From: Roseibium sp. Sym1
GTDB taxonomy: Bacteria > Pseudomonadota > Alphaproteobacteria > Rhizobiales > Stappiaceae
Assembly (NCBI RefSeq): GCF_027359675.1
Contig: NZ_CP114786.1
Span: 1,678,501 to 1,742,500, forward strand
Direction: 5' to 3'
Length of the DNA: 64,000 nucleotides
The notes under the pieces are model-generated. The model saw nothing but the letters and a program-made list of their open reading frames with translations. It was not told the origin of the DNA and searched no databases. Below are positions 30,343 to 38,991 of this stretch, one piece after another (position 1 is the first letter of the stretch; every line of letters begins with the position of its first letter). The position numbers and the translations under genes are program-made.

Positions 30343-31197
30343 TCAGCAATGCCAGACACGCGGCAACTCGGCCGAGCGGTATCCGGTCAGAAAAGTCATC
30401 AGGGTCTTGCGCAAATCATGACTGTTGGCAGAGACGAACCTTGCGGCAAGAACACCGTTCCAGGCGCTTGCGGCGGCCCGGGTCTCCGACGGCGGGCGGT
30501 CGTCCAGAAGGCGGCGCGCAAGCGGAAGCCGGTCTTCCGCGTCGGTTGCGCAATCGACCAGGGTGGCAAAGGCACAGCCGCCCTCGCCGGTCGCGGGGCC
30601 CTTGAAGAAGGTGTCCGGGTCTCCCTCGAGACGGATATCGTCGGCGAAAACCAGCTTGCCGTTTCTGCGAATGCGCCAGCAATCCCTGAACCGGATGTCC
30701 CGAATCGTCTCGCCCATGGCCTTGCGGCCGAGAACGGCGCTTTCCAGCATCAACAGGCGGCTGTCCGTGCCAAGGTCGGCTTCGATCGAACGCGAGAGAT
30801 TGGATTTTTCGAAGAGAATCGTTTCCTGCGGCAGCCATTCCAGCGTCGCGCCGTCTGCGGCGGAAAACCGCCCTGTCACTTTTGCGGAGCCGCCGGTGCT
30901 GCGATAGGCGCGCTCGGCGGTCTGGCTGGTCACAATCGCGTGTGAATGGTCTCCGGCAGCAATGTCGAACGCAAAGGCGTCTCCGCCGGTCAATCCTCCC
31001 GACGTGTTGATCAGGACGGCGGTGACAGGCTGGCCATAGACCTTGGGCAGGCGGATTTTCATCGACCCGCTCTGGTAGAGATCGGACAGGCGGGTCCGGC
31101 CGCCGGAAATGTCGAATCGGATGCGTCCAACGCCGTTGGCGCGCTGCATCGATCCGGTGTCGAGGCCTGAACTTGATGCTATTCCAGCATCATACAT
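30343..31197 (-). CDS. ureD: Urease accessory protein UreD
   Basis: This 284-residue scaffold protein binds apourease and UreF/UreG and carries nickel to the active site. Family motifs include LINTSGGLTGGDAFAFDI, TSQTAERAYRS, EWLPQETILFEKSNLSRSIEADL and the C-terminal YRSAELPRVWHC. It is the first gene of the urease operon. GGACGGAAAAAG precedes the ATG. The urease promoter should lie in the upstream gap shared with the dacF-like gene. Confidence 0.95.
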   Translation of the reverse strand: MYDAGIASSSGLDTGSMQRANGVGRIRFDISGGRTRLSDLYQSGSMKIRLPKVYGQPVTAVLINTSGGLTGGDAFAFDIAAGDHSHAIVTSQTAERAYRSTGGSAKVTGRFSAADGATLEWLPQETILFEKSNLSRSIEADLGTDSRLLMLESAVLGRKAMGETIRDIRFRDCWRIRRNGKLVFADDIRLEGDPDTFFKGPATGEGGCAFATLVDCATDAEDRLPLARRLLDDRPPSETRAAASAWNGVLAARFVSANSHDLRKTLMTFLTGYRSAELPRVWHC

Positions 31198-31550
31198 TCT
31201 TTTTCCGTCCCTGGATTCCTGACCGCATGAATGGCCGGTTCAATTGCGCCCAGCTTGTTCCGAAGTCGGCCGGGGAAACAAGATGGAACATGACCTCGCG
31301 ATAATTAGCAAGAGCCGGGCCATTCCAGGATGGAAGGAAAACAGAATTCCTTCGGCGCAAAAAGGGACTATTTTTTCAGGACTTACAAACGTTTCCGGCC
31401 AGAAGCTGCCTGCCTGGCCACCAGTTGCCTAAAAAACAGGCATGCAAACACCCCGGGGAGGGACTTGCCCTAACGGACGTGTTCCGGTTTTTTAGGGGCA
31501 GCAGATTCAAGGAGCTGCAACTTGGTAATGTGCGTCCCCTGTTCCACAGG
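31198..31550. other. Divergent gap between ureD and the carboxypeptidase gene
   Basis: About 350 bp that must carry the urease promoter on one strand and the carboxypeptidase promoter on the other. I found a short inverted repeat (TGCCT/AGGCA near 31425-31445) but no recognisable NtrC, NikR or other named operator. No gene is convincing. Confidence 0.5.
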
Positions 31551-32966
31551 ATGACAAGCGAGGGATCCTCAGTGATTGCAAGCAAGACGGGCCGTCTGAC
31601 ATCCGTTTTCGTGACCTTGCTCGTCCTTGTCCTGTGCCTGTCCGCGGGACCGGCCAGGGCGGATATCGGTGCCTATGTGCTGATCGACGCCAACTCGGGC
31701 GCGGTCATCGAGCAGGAAAACGCCACACGCAAATGGTATCCGGCGTCGCTGACCAAGATGATGACGGCCTATGTCACCCTGAAGGCGATCCGCGAAGGCC
31801 GCGCGACCCTGAACTCCACGGTGGTGCAATCGAAGAATTCGCAGGCTGAACCGCCCAGCAAGATGGGGTTCAAGGTCGGCACGAAATTCACGGTCGATAC
31901 CGCTTTGAAGATCATCCTCATCAAGTCCGCAAACGACGTGGCCGTGGCGCTCGGCGAGGCGATCGCGGGATCGGAAGCGGGCTTTCTCGCGATGATGAAC
32001 GCGCAGGCCAAGCAGCTCGGCATGACCAATACCCGGTTCACCAATCCGCACGGACTGCCCGACAACAACATGGTGACGACGGCCCGCGACATGGCCATCC
32101 TGGCGATGGCGCTCCGGCGTGACTTTCCCGAGGCCCGGGAGATCTACAAGCACCCGGGTATCCGCTTCGGCAAGAAGACGCTGCGTTCGGCCAATCGCGA
32201 GTTCCTGCTGCGCGTGCCTGGCGCCAACGGCATGAAGACCGGCTATATCTGCAATTCCGGCTACAATGTCGCGGCCAGCGTGACCCGGGGCGGGCGCACG
32301 CTGATCGCGGTCATCCTGGGGGCCGGCTCCGGTCTGGAACGCACGGCCTTCGCGCGTCAGCTGTTCGACGAGGGATTCCGCAAGCGCGGCGGCCAGAATG
32401 TCACCAGCCTGCGCGGCACGTCCGGAAACCCGCCCGCCAACGGCTATTGCCGGCGCAACCGCAGCCCGGGGGCGAAAGGCTACATGGCGCGGTTCGACAT
32501 GGAAAACGAGAAGAAGGGCGGTTTCCTGTTCTTCAAGGCCAACCGGAAAAACGACGACAAGGTCGACGAAGCCGGCTTCACCCTCGCCAACGGCAAGCCG
32601 GACTGGGCCAAGATCCTTGACCGGACGCTCGGGCCGCGCCGGATTGCCTACCGACCGATAACGGTGGGACTGGGCAAGCCGACGGGATCGCCGGTTGCCG
32701 GTGCCGCGGTTGCCGTGTCCGTAACGGACGTTGAGCTTGAGGACGTGCCGCTGCCGGTGGCCAATCCCGTGCGCCGGGCAGAAATTGAGATCCGCGAGAA
32801 ACTCCAGAAAACCGCGGAAGCCAGCGGTGCCGCCGCGATTGTCCCGACGGAAGACGTCCGGCCGGGTGCGGCTGCAAGCACCGCGAATGCCGCTCCCGGT
32901 TCGATTTTCCGCAAAGGGATGGATTTCACCGTACCGGTTCCCGCTAAGAGCCCTCTCAAGCAGTAG
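31551..32966 (+). CDS. D-alanyl-D-alanine carboxypeptidase, DacF/PBP5 type
   Basis: This 471-residue serine peptidase (S11 family) trims peptidoglycan stem peptides in the periplasm. A signal peptide (about 15-37, ending GPARA) precedes the catalytic domain. Active-site motifs are SLTK (S66-K69), SAN (126-128) and KTG (229-231). A long C-terminal region of about 160 residues (PITVGLGKPTGSPVAG and a Pro/Ala-rich tail) has no typical PBP5 anchor helix that I can see. The start could be ATG 31551 or GTG 31572, which has a better GAGGGA site. Confidence 0.92.
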   Translation: MTSEGSSVIASKTGRLTSVFVTLLVLVLCLSAGPARADIGAYVLIDANSGAVIEQENATRKWYPASLTKMMTAYVTLKAIREGRATLNSTVVQSKNSQAEPPSKMGFKVGTKFTVDTALKIILIKSANDVAVALGEAIAGSEAGFLAMMNAQAKQLGMTNTRFTNPHGLPDNNMVTTARDMAILAMALRRDFPEAREIYKHPGIRFGKKTLRSANREFLLRVPGANGMKTGYICNSGYNVAASVTRGGRTLIAVILGAGSGLERTAFARQLFDEGFRKRGGQNVTSLRGTSGNPPANGYCRRNRSPGAKGYMARFDMENEKKGGFLFFKANRKNDDKVDEAGFTLANGKPDWAKILDRTLGPRRIAYRPITVGLGKPTGSPVAGAAVAVSVTDVELEDVPLPVANPVRRAEIEIREKLQKTAEASGAAAIVPTEDVRPGAAASTANAAPGSIFRKGMDFTVPVPAKSPLKQ

Positions 32967-33155
32967 TGTTCTGCGCCCCAGGCGCGGGTTGCTTTGTTGC
33001 CGGAAGGTTCATTAACCCTTTATTTACGCTGCTCGTTAACACTGTCGTAAGCATATTTCTGAAATCCGCCCCGCGGACCTGAAATATGCAGTGACGCCCG
33101 TAGCGTCATCTTGGGCATAGGACCTGCCGAAACGAGCAACGCGAGAGATCGCCTC

Positions 33156-33506
33156 ATGATGGAACCGAGATCCACCGCCACTATCCGGGCGCTAGCAAGC
33201 CTCGCGGAACTGTCTGCCAACCAGCTTGAAGATGGAGGCTCTGTGGAAGAGGTGATCGCCACCCTGCGCAGGGCGGCGGAAGCGGTCAGGCTCGTCGTCG
33301 ACAATGACGAGAGTGACGACTTGGGCGAGATCGAGGCGTTCGACGAAGACGACGCCGACCTCGAAGAGGACGAGACCGATATTGTCCAGGACCTGACCCC
33401 GATGGACCTGTCCGAGGAAGAGGCCGACAACAAGATTGTCACTCTGGACAAGAAGGACGCCGAGGCCGAGCCGGACCTGGAAGAAGAAGTCCTGAACGCG
33501 GGCTGA
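33156..33506 (+). CDS. Acidic hypothetical protein
   Basis: This 116-residue protein has a helical N-terminal half (STATIRALASLAELSANQLED, then VEEVIATLRRAAEAVRL) and a strongly acidic second half (EDDADLEEDETDI). It has no signal peptide or membrane segment and I recognise no family. Two adjacent ATG codons (33156 and 33159) could start it. Codon use and composition match the neighbours, so it is likely a real, lineage-specific gene. Confidence 0.65.
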   Translation: MMEPRSTATIRALASLAELSANQLEDGGSVEEVIATLRRAAEAVRLVVDNDESDDLGEIEAFDEDDADLEEDETDIVQDLTPMDLSEEEADNKIVTLDKKDAEAEPDLEEEVLNAG

Positions 33507-33638
33507 TCAACAGCCACCTTACCCGCCAGTTCCCCATTGCGTGCGGCGCGATTGCGCTGACGCATCATTCTGCCTATGTGTCTGCAGACCCTTGCCGTCT
33601 CCCGCCAATCCTTGGACGGCAACATCTGGAGGAACACC

Positions 33639-34829
33639 ATGGCCGCGCCGACACCGGCTTCCGGGGGATCCGTGCCCAAGGGGCCGAAGCCTCCCATACC
33701 GCTTTCCGTCCTGACGGGTTTTCTCGGATCCGGCAAGACCACCCTGCTGAACCGGATCCTGAAGGACCCGGCCATGGCCGACACGGCGGTGATCATCAAC
33801 GAGTTCGGCGAGATCGGGCTTGATCACCTGTTTGTCGACCAGGCCGGCGACGGTATTGTCGAGTTGGCGTCGGGCTGCCTGTGCTGCACCATTCGCGGCG
33901 ATCTCGTGACCACTCTGGAAAACCTGCTGCGACGGCTCGACAGTGGCCGCACCGAAAAGCTCAGCCGGGTGATCATCGAGACCACGGGCCTTGCCGATCC
34001 CGCGCCGATCCTGCACACGGTCATGCTGCATCCCTACCTGGTGATGCGGTACCGGCTGGACAGCGTGATCACGCTGGTGGACGCCGTCAACGGCTTGTCG
34101 ACACTGGAAAACCATGAGGAAGCCCGCAAGCAGGCCGCCGTGGCCGACAGGATCGTCTTCACCAAGACGGATCTTCTGGAAGGTGACGCGGCCCGGCGGT
34201 CCTTCGACCTGTTAAAGGAACGGCTTCAACAGCTCAATCCCGGAGCCAGGCGTCTGGATACGCAGTCCTCAGAGGCGACACCCGACACCCTCTTCAACGC
34301 CGGGCTATACGATCCGAAAAGCAAGATCCCGGACGTGGCTGCGTGGCTGAACGCGGAGGCCTATGAAAACCGGCACGACCATCACCACGGACACGGGCAT
34401 CATCACGATCATGGTCGAGATCACGGGCACGACGTGAACCGGCACAGCGACAGCATCCGGGCGTTCACGCTGTCGACCGACCGGCCGGTCTCCGCATCGG
34501 CTCTGGAAATGTTCCTGGATCTGCTGCGCTCGGCGCACGGGCCGAAACTGCTCAGGGTCAAGGGGATCGTGCAGCTGGCCGAGGACCCGGAGCGTCCCGT
34601 CGTGATCCACGGTGTCCAGCATGTCTTCCATCCACCGGCAACCCTGGAAGCCTGGCCGGACCAGGACCGGCACACGCGCATGGTGTTCATCACGAAGGAC
34701 CTACCGGAAGGATTTGTGCGCAAAATGTTCGAGGCCTTTTCGGGCGCCCTCCTGCCCGACACGCCGGACCACCAGGCGCTCACCGACAATCCGCTGGCGG
34801 TGTCGGGGTTCACCAGTCCGGCGCGGTGA
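33639..34829 (+). CDS. COG0523 (CobW/HypB/UreG family) GTPase metallochaperone
   Basis: This 396-residue SIMIBI GTPase has the P-loop GFLGSGKT (27-34), NEFGEIGLD, the metal-binding CxCC motif (C80, C82, C83), ETTGLADPAP and FTKTDL. A His-rich stretch (HDHHHGHGHHHDHGRDHGHD) separates the GTPase and CobW C-terminal domains (PVIHGVQHVFHPP). It likely hands zinc, or possibly cobalt or nickel, to a client enzyme. GGAGGAAC lies before the ATG at 33639. There are no cobalamin or zinc-uptake neighbours to narrow the metal, although a cobalamin adenosyltransferase lies 6 kb away. Confidence 0.9.
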   Translation: MAAPTPASGGSVPKGPKPPIPLSVLTGFLGSGKTTLLNRILKDPAMADTAVIINEFGEIGLDHLFVDQAGDGIVELASGCLCCTIRGDLVTTLENLLRRLDSGRTEKLSRVIIETTGLADPAPILHTVMLHPYLVMRYRLDSVITLVDAVNGLSTLENHEEARKQAAVADRIVFTKTDLLEGDAARRSFDLLKERLQQLNPGARRLDTQSSEATPDTLFNAGLYDPKSKIPDVAAWLNAEAYENRHDHHHGHGHHHDHGRDHGHDVNRHSDSIRAFTLSTDRPVSASALEMFLDLLRSAHGPKLLRVKGIVQLAEDPERPVVIHGVQHVFHPPATLEAWPDQDRHTRMVFITKDLPEGFVRKMFEAFSGALLPDTPDHQALTDNPLAVSGFTSPAR

Positions 34830-34853
34830 TTTTCCAGCCGTCCCACAAACAAA

Positions 34854-34967
34854 AGCGTCATCCTGAGGAAGCGCGCTAGCGCTGTCTCGAAGGATCTGCC
34901 GCGTGTACATGTGTACTTGTGGCGGATCCTTCGAGACGGGCCTGAAGGCCCTCCTCAGGATGACGCT
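34854..34967. repeat. Palindromic dispersed-repeat element
   Basis: Arms AGCGTCATCCTGAGGA (34854-34869) and TCCTCAGGATGACGCT (34952-34967) are exact inverse complements. Inner arms GTCTCGAAGGATC and GATCCTTCGAGAC also pair, and the centre is itself palindromic (GTACATGTGTAC). The GTCATCCTGAGG end is one I know from abundant intergenic repeats in Rhizobiales genomes. It lies directly beside the truncated tesB copy. Confidence 0.85.
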
Positions 34968-35002
34968 GTGTGTTGGGCTAGTTCCCCAAAAAGGAGATAT
35001 CC

Positions 35003-35164
35003 TCAGGCATCCTTGCGCAGGCGGATCAGGCCTTCCTGGGCGGTGGAGGCGATCGGGACACCGTCTTTCGTGAACGGCGAGCCGCGGTTCATGCCGCGCG
35101 AGCCGGAGCTCGAGGTGCTGTCCGTGGCATGGAGCAGCCCATAGAGCAGCCAGTCGCCGGCCCG
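35003..35164 (-). pseudogene. 3' fragment of tesB (direct repeat of intact tesB end)
   Basis: Read on the minus strand this encodes RAGDWLLYGLLHATDSTSSS... to IRLRKDA then stop, which is the last 50 or so residues of the TesB at 36710-37576 with a 4-residue in-frame insertion (a 12-bp duplication) and a few substitutions. The two copies are in the same orientation about 1.7 kb apart, with the adenylate-forming gene between them. No start or upstream tesB sequence is present, so it is a remnant. The frame is still open, which hints at a fairly recent event or transfer from a related genome. Confidence 0.85.
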
Positions 35165-35243
35165 AATTCGCGGATTGCGACGGCTGCAAGCCCGCGATAC
35201 GCTTGCTGTCTCCGCTTTCGAATAAAAGGCATTGTCGGCCAAT

Positions 35244-36635
35244 ATGCGTTTCAGGCTAGCGAGAGCATTGGGGTATCTGATCGGCGGGTATTGGACCGCC
35301 TTGGGTGGACGGAAGCGGATCGAAGCGAAGCAGCTCCGAAACCTGCGGCGTCTCGTGAAAAAAGCACGGCGCGACTCGCCATTGTTCCAGCGACTCTACG
35401 CGGATGTCCCCCCCTCGGACGTGGTCGAACTGCGCGACTTGCCGGTGACCCGAAAACCCGATCTCATGCGGGAATTCGACGACTGGCTGACCATCCGTTC
35501 CCTTACCCTCGACAGGGCGCGGGAGCATCTCCGTGATATCCGGAAGGTTGGCGTTCCCATCGACGATGTTGCCATCTTCCAGACTTCCGGAACATCAGGG
35601 GAGCCGGCGGTCATCGTGTTGCCTTCATCGTTCGTGGAATTTGCCTACGGCATCATGCTGGCGCGTTTCGAACGGTACCACTGGAAGCTCACACGGGATG
35701 TCCGCAAGCTCGGCGCGAGGGTGACGGTCACCGGGGGCAATGGCCACTTCGCCGGAAACGGGCTCAACAAACTGGTGCAACGGCTGAATCCGGGTCTGGC
35801 GAGAAGGTTCGGCGTGACCTTCATCGCGGCCGAACAGCCGATCGATCAGGTCGTTGGCAGACTCAATGCGATCGGAAACGTTGCGTGGATTGTGACGTAT
35901 CCAAGCATGCTGACCATCCTTGCCAAGGAAAAGGAGGCGGGGCGGTTGCTTGTCGAGCCTGTGCTTTTCAGTACCGGTGGTGAAACACTCACGGATGATC
36001 TTCGTCATCGGGTTCATAAGGCCTTTCCTTCGCTGAAATACCGCATTTCCGATTTCTATGGATGCACAGAATGCCTGGCGCTTTCGTTCGAGTGCAGCCA
36101 CGGGCGGAAACATGTGAACGAAGACTGGGTCAGTCTCGAAGCGGTGGACGAGGCGATGCAACCGGTTCCCGACGGCACGTTGTCGGCGACGGTGCTGCTG
36201 ACGGTACTCGCCAACGAGGTTCAGCCCTTCATCCGATACGATCTCGGCGACTGTGTTCGCTTCCACGAGGATCCCTGCCCCTGCGGGTCGCCGTTTCGCA
36301 GCTTTCTGGTGGAGGGACGCCGTGCGACGCTGGTTCACGTGGGCGAGGTGACGCTCTCACCGCTTGTCTTCGACCTGGAGCACGAGCATGCCCGGCGTGT
36401 CCAGCTGGTCCAGACCGGTGACAGGGAATTCGAAGTGCGGATAGAACCGGCCGGCGAGAGGGCGCACGGGGATGTCTTCAGCGACGTCATCACCTCGGTG
36501 AAACGCGTTTTTCGCGATAACGGCCTTGAGAATGTCACGGTAAGTGAAAGTTCCGCCCCGCCCGAATTTACCGCAAGCGGCAAGTTCCACGAAGTGGTGC
36601 CCTTGCGCGGCATCGACGCGCAAAAGGCGTCATGA
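35244..36635 (+). CDS. PaaK/CapK-like adenylate-forming enzyme
   Basis: This 463-residue protein resembles phenylacetate-CoA ligase and the CapK group of the adenylate-forming family. The N-terminus has the RRLVKKARRDSPLFQRLY segment typical of the group, the P-loop QTSGTSGEP (about 113-121), a YGCTEC motif where ligases have YG-TE, and the RYDLGD hinge. It probably activates an unidentified carboxylic acid with ATP. The ATG at 35244 was preferred to TTG 35232; neither has a strong Shine-Dalgarno. Its flanking tesB repeats suggest it was inserted here. Confidence 0.82.
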   Translation: MRFRLARALGYLIGGYWTALGGRKRIEAKQLRNLRRLVKKARRDSPLFQRLYADVPPSDVVELRDLPVTRKPDLMREFDDWLTIRSLTLDRAREHLRDIRKVGVPIDDVAIFQTSGTSGEPAVIVLPSSFVEFAYGIMLARFERYHWKLTRDVRKLGARVTVTGGNGHFAGNGLNKLVQRLNPGLARRFGVTFIAAEQPIDQVVGRLNAIGNVAWIVTYPSMLTILAKEKEAGRLLVEPVLFSTGGETLTDDLRHRVHKAFPSLKYRISDFYGCTECLALSFECSHGRKHVNEDWVSLEAVDEAMQPVPDGTLSATVLLTVLANEVQPFIRYDLGDCVRFHEDPCPCGSPFRSFLVEGRRATLVHVGEVTLSPLVFDLEHEHARRVQLVQTGDREFEVRIEPAGERAHGDVFSDVITSVKRVFRDNGLENVTVSESSAPPEFTASGKFHEVVPLRGIDAQKAS

Positions 36636-36709
36636 GCCGGCTTCCGAAAGGCAAAATGGGCTCGGGGCCGGCCCTGCATGCATAAGCGGCGAAGATTGGC
36701 TGCCCTTGC

Positions 36710-37576
36710 TCAGCCGTCCTTGCGCAGCCGGATCAGGCCTTCCTGGGCGGTGGAGGCGATCAGGACACCGTCTTTTGTGAACAGCGAGCCGCGGTTCATG
36801 CCGCGCGAGCCGGAGCTCGAGGTGCTGTCCGTGGCATAGAGCAGCCAGTCGTCGGCCCGGAAGGAGCGGTGAAACCACATGGCGTGGTCGAGGCTGGCAG
36901 CCTGGATCTTCGGGTTGAACACCGAGGTGCCATGGGGAAACAGGGACGTGTCCAGAAGGGTCATGTCAGAGGCGTAGGCCAGCACGCATTGATGAATGCG
37001 CTCGTCGTCCGGCAAGGGGCCGGTGGCCCGGACCCAGACATATTGCTGGGGCGGCAGCGGTTTCTTGCTGAAATAGTGGGTCATGTCGACCGGCCGCATC
37101 TCGATGGGGCGTTCGCGCTCCCAGTAGAGCCGGATGTTCTCCGGCGCCATGGAGAGAAACTTGTCCTTGAGCTCCTGCTCGCTCGGCAGGTCGTCGGGGG
37201 CCGGAACATCGGGCATGTCCAGCTGGTGCTCAAGTCCCTCCTCGACGACCTGGAAGGAGGCGGCCATGGAAAAAATCGCTTCGCCGTGCTGGATGGCGAC
37301 CACGCGCCTGGTGGTGAAGCTGCCACCGTCGCGAATCCGGTCGACCTCGTAGATGATCGGCACCGACGGATCGCCGGGCCTGAGGAAGTAGCCATGCAGC
37401 GAATGCACATGCCTGTCCTCGACAACGGTTCGGGACGCCGCCACCAGCGCCTGGCCGATCACCTGGCCGCCGAACACGCGCTGCCAGCCGACCTGGGGGC
37501 TGCGACCACGGAACAGGTTGCGTTCCAGCGGTTCCAGGTCGAGAATCCGGAGTAGGTTGTCAATGGCCGTGTTCAT
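36710..37576 (-). CDS. tesB: Acyl-CoA thioesterase II
   Basis: This 288-residue double-hotdog thioesterase hydrolyses medium- to long-chain acyl-CoA. Family landmarks are the N-terminal NLFRGRSPQVGWQRVFGGQVIGQAL and the HSLHGYFLRPGD catalytic region, with the C-terminal half containing SLDHAMWFHRSFRADDWLLY and ASTAQEGLIRLR. The length is normal. Its last 150 bp are repeated as a fragment at 35003-35164. Confidence 0.96.
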   Translation of the reverse strand: MNTAIDNLLRILDLEPLERNLFRGRSPQVGWQRVFGGQVIGQALVAASRTVVEDRHVHSLHGYFLRPGDPSVPIIYEVDRIRDGGSFTTRRVVAIQHGEAIFSMAASFQVVEEGLEHQLDMPDVPAPDDLPSEQELKDKFLSMAPENIRLYWERERPIEMRPVDMTHYFSKKPLPPQQYVWVRATGPLPDDERIHQCVLAYASDMTLLDTSLFPHGTSVFNPKIQAASLDHAMWFHRSFRADDWLLYATDSTSSSGSRGMNRGSLFTKDGVLIASTAQEGLIRLRKDG

Positions 37577-37709
37577 CGGCGCGATCCCTGCTAGATAGTG
37601 ACCCGGCAGCCCTGCCGGCGTTTTCGGTCTGATGAACGCACTCTTGGACGGCAGCTGACGTTAAAGTCAAGATGCCTTTGGGGAACCTGAAGGCGAGGAG
37701 CGGAAGACA

Positions 37710-38948
37710 ATGGCAAAGAAGAAACGTGCCACCGACATGTTCGATGTTGTGATTGCAGGAGGCGGATATGTGGGTCTTTCGCTGGCGGTCGCGTTGAAAC
37801 AGGGCGATGCCGGTCTCTCCTGCGCGGTCGTCGATCCGAAGCCGATGGCGGACCTGCACAAGGATCCGCGTGCATCGGCGATTGCCGCTGCCGCGTCGCG
37901 CATGCTCACGCAGCTCGGCGTCTGGCCGAAGATTGCGGACAAGGCCCAGCCGATCAACGAAATGATCGTGACGGACAGCAAGCTGCGGGACGCGGTCCGG
38001 CCGGTGTTCCTGACCTTTGGCGGCGAGGCGAGCGAAGGGGAAGCCTTTGCGCACATGATGCCGAACGGTGTGATGATGCCGGCGCTCTACAAGGCGGCCA
38101 AGGCGCTGGGCGTCGAGTTTTTCGCGCCCGGGACGGCCGAGACCTTCCGCAGCCATGCCGATCATGTCGACCTGCAGCTGGAAGATGGCAGCGTCCTGAA
38201 AAGCAGGCTTCTTGTGGCCGCTGACGGGGTCCGCTCCAGGCTGCGCGAGCTTGCCGGCATCCGGACGGTCAACTGGGACTACGGCCAGTCCGGCATCGTG
38301 ACGACGGTGAAACACGAGCGGCCGCATGAGGGCCGGGCCGAGGAGCATTTCCTGCCGGCCGGTCCCTTCGCGATCCTGCCCCTGCCGGGCAACAGGTCTT
38401 CTCTGGTCTGGACCGAAAAGACATCGGACGCCGAGCGGCTGGTGCGCTCCGACGAGTTCACGTTCGAGCTCGAGCTGGAGCGCCGTTTCGGCCATCACCT
38501 GGGTGCGCTGGAGCTTGACGGCCCACGGCGGGCCTATCCGCTCGGCCTGAAACTTGCGCGCGATTTCGTCAAACCCCGCTTCGCGCTCATTGGCGATGCG
38601 GCCCATGGCATTCATCCGATCGCCGGTCAGGGGCTCAACCTGGGTTTCAAGGATGTCGCCGCACTTGCCGAGGTGCTGGTGGAGGCGCGCCGTCTGGGGC
38701 AGGACCTGGGAGGCTTCGACGTGCTGGAACGCTATCAGCGCTGGCGGCGCTTCGACACGTTCCAGATGGGCGTCGTCACCGACGTGCTCAACCGGCTGTT
38801 TTCCAACGACAACGACATCCTGCGGGCCATGCGGGATTTCGGTCTTGGCGTTGTCGACCGCATGCCTTCGCTGAAATCCCGCTTCATCAAGGAAGCGGCG
38901 GGCTTTGCCGGCCCGGTGCCGAAATTGCTTTCCGGGGAACCAATCTGA
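37710..38948 (+). CDS. UbiH/UbiF-type FAD-dependent hydroxylase
   Basis: This 412-residue flavoprotein monooxygenase is most like the ubiquinone ring hydroxylases. The FAD motif is VVIAGGGYVGLSLAVAL near residue 13, the DG motif is LLVAADGVRSRLRELAGI, and the C-terminal FAD/ribityl motif is ALIGDAAHGIHPIAGQGLNLGFKD, characteristic of the UbiH family. Which ring position it hydroxylates cannot be assigned. It is divergent from tesB. ATG at 37737 is a possible alternative start. Confidence 0.9.
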   Translation: MAKKKRATDMFDVVIAGGGYVGLSLAVALKQGDAGLSCAVVDPKPMADLHKDPRASAIAAAASRMLTQLGVWPKIADKAQPINEMIVTDSKLRDAVRPVFLTFGGEASEGEAFAHMMPNGVMMPALYKAAKALGVEFFAPGTAETFRSHADHVDLQLEDGSVLKSRLLVAADGVRSRLRELAGIRTVNWDYGQSGIVTTVKHERPHEGRAEEHFLPAGPFAILPLPGNRSSLVWTEKTSDAERLVRSDEFTFELELERRFGHHLGALELDGPRRAYPLGLKLARDFVKPRFALIGDAAHGIHPIAGQGLNLGFKDVAALAEVLVEARRLGQDLGGFDVLERYQRWRRFDTFQMGVVTDVLNRLFSNDNDILRAMRDFGLGVVDRMPSLKSRFIKEAAGFAGPVPKLLSGEPI

Positions 38949-38991
38949 TAGGAATTCGGGGCCCCGTCCCTTTCCGCCGGATTCCGTTTGA

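Noticed and set aside
35003..35242. The open frame around the tesB remnant as a separate small gene
   Set aside because: Its C-terminal 53 codons are a copy of the tesB end and the first part is unrelated filler without a Shine-Dalgarno; it is better called a remnant.
35003..36861. An insertion sequence or integron as the cause of the tesB duplication
   Set aside because: No transposase, integrase or terminal inverted repeats lie between the tesB copies; the mechanism is left open.
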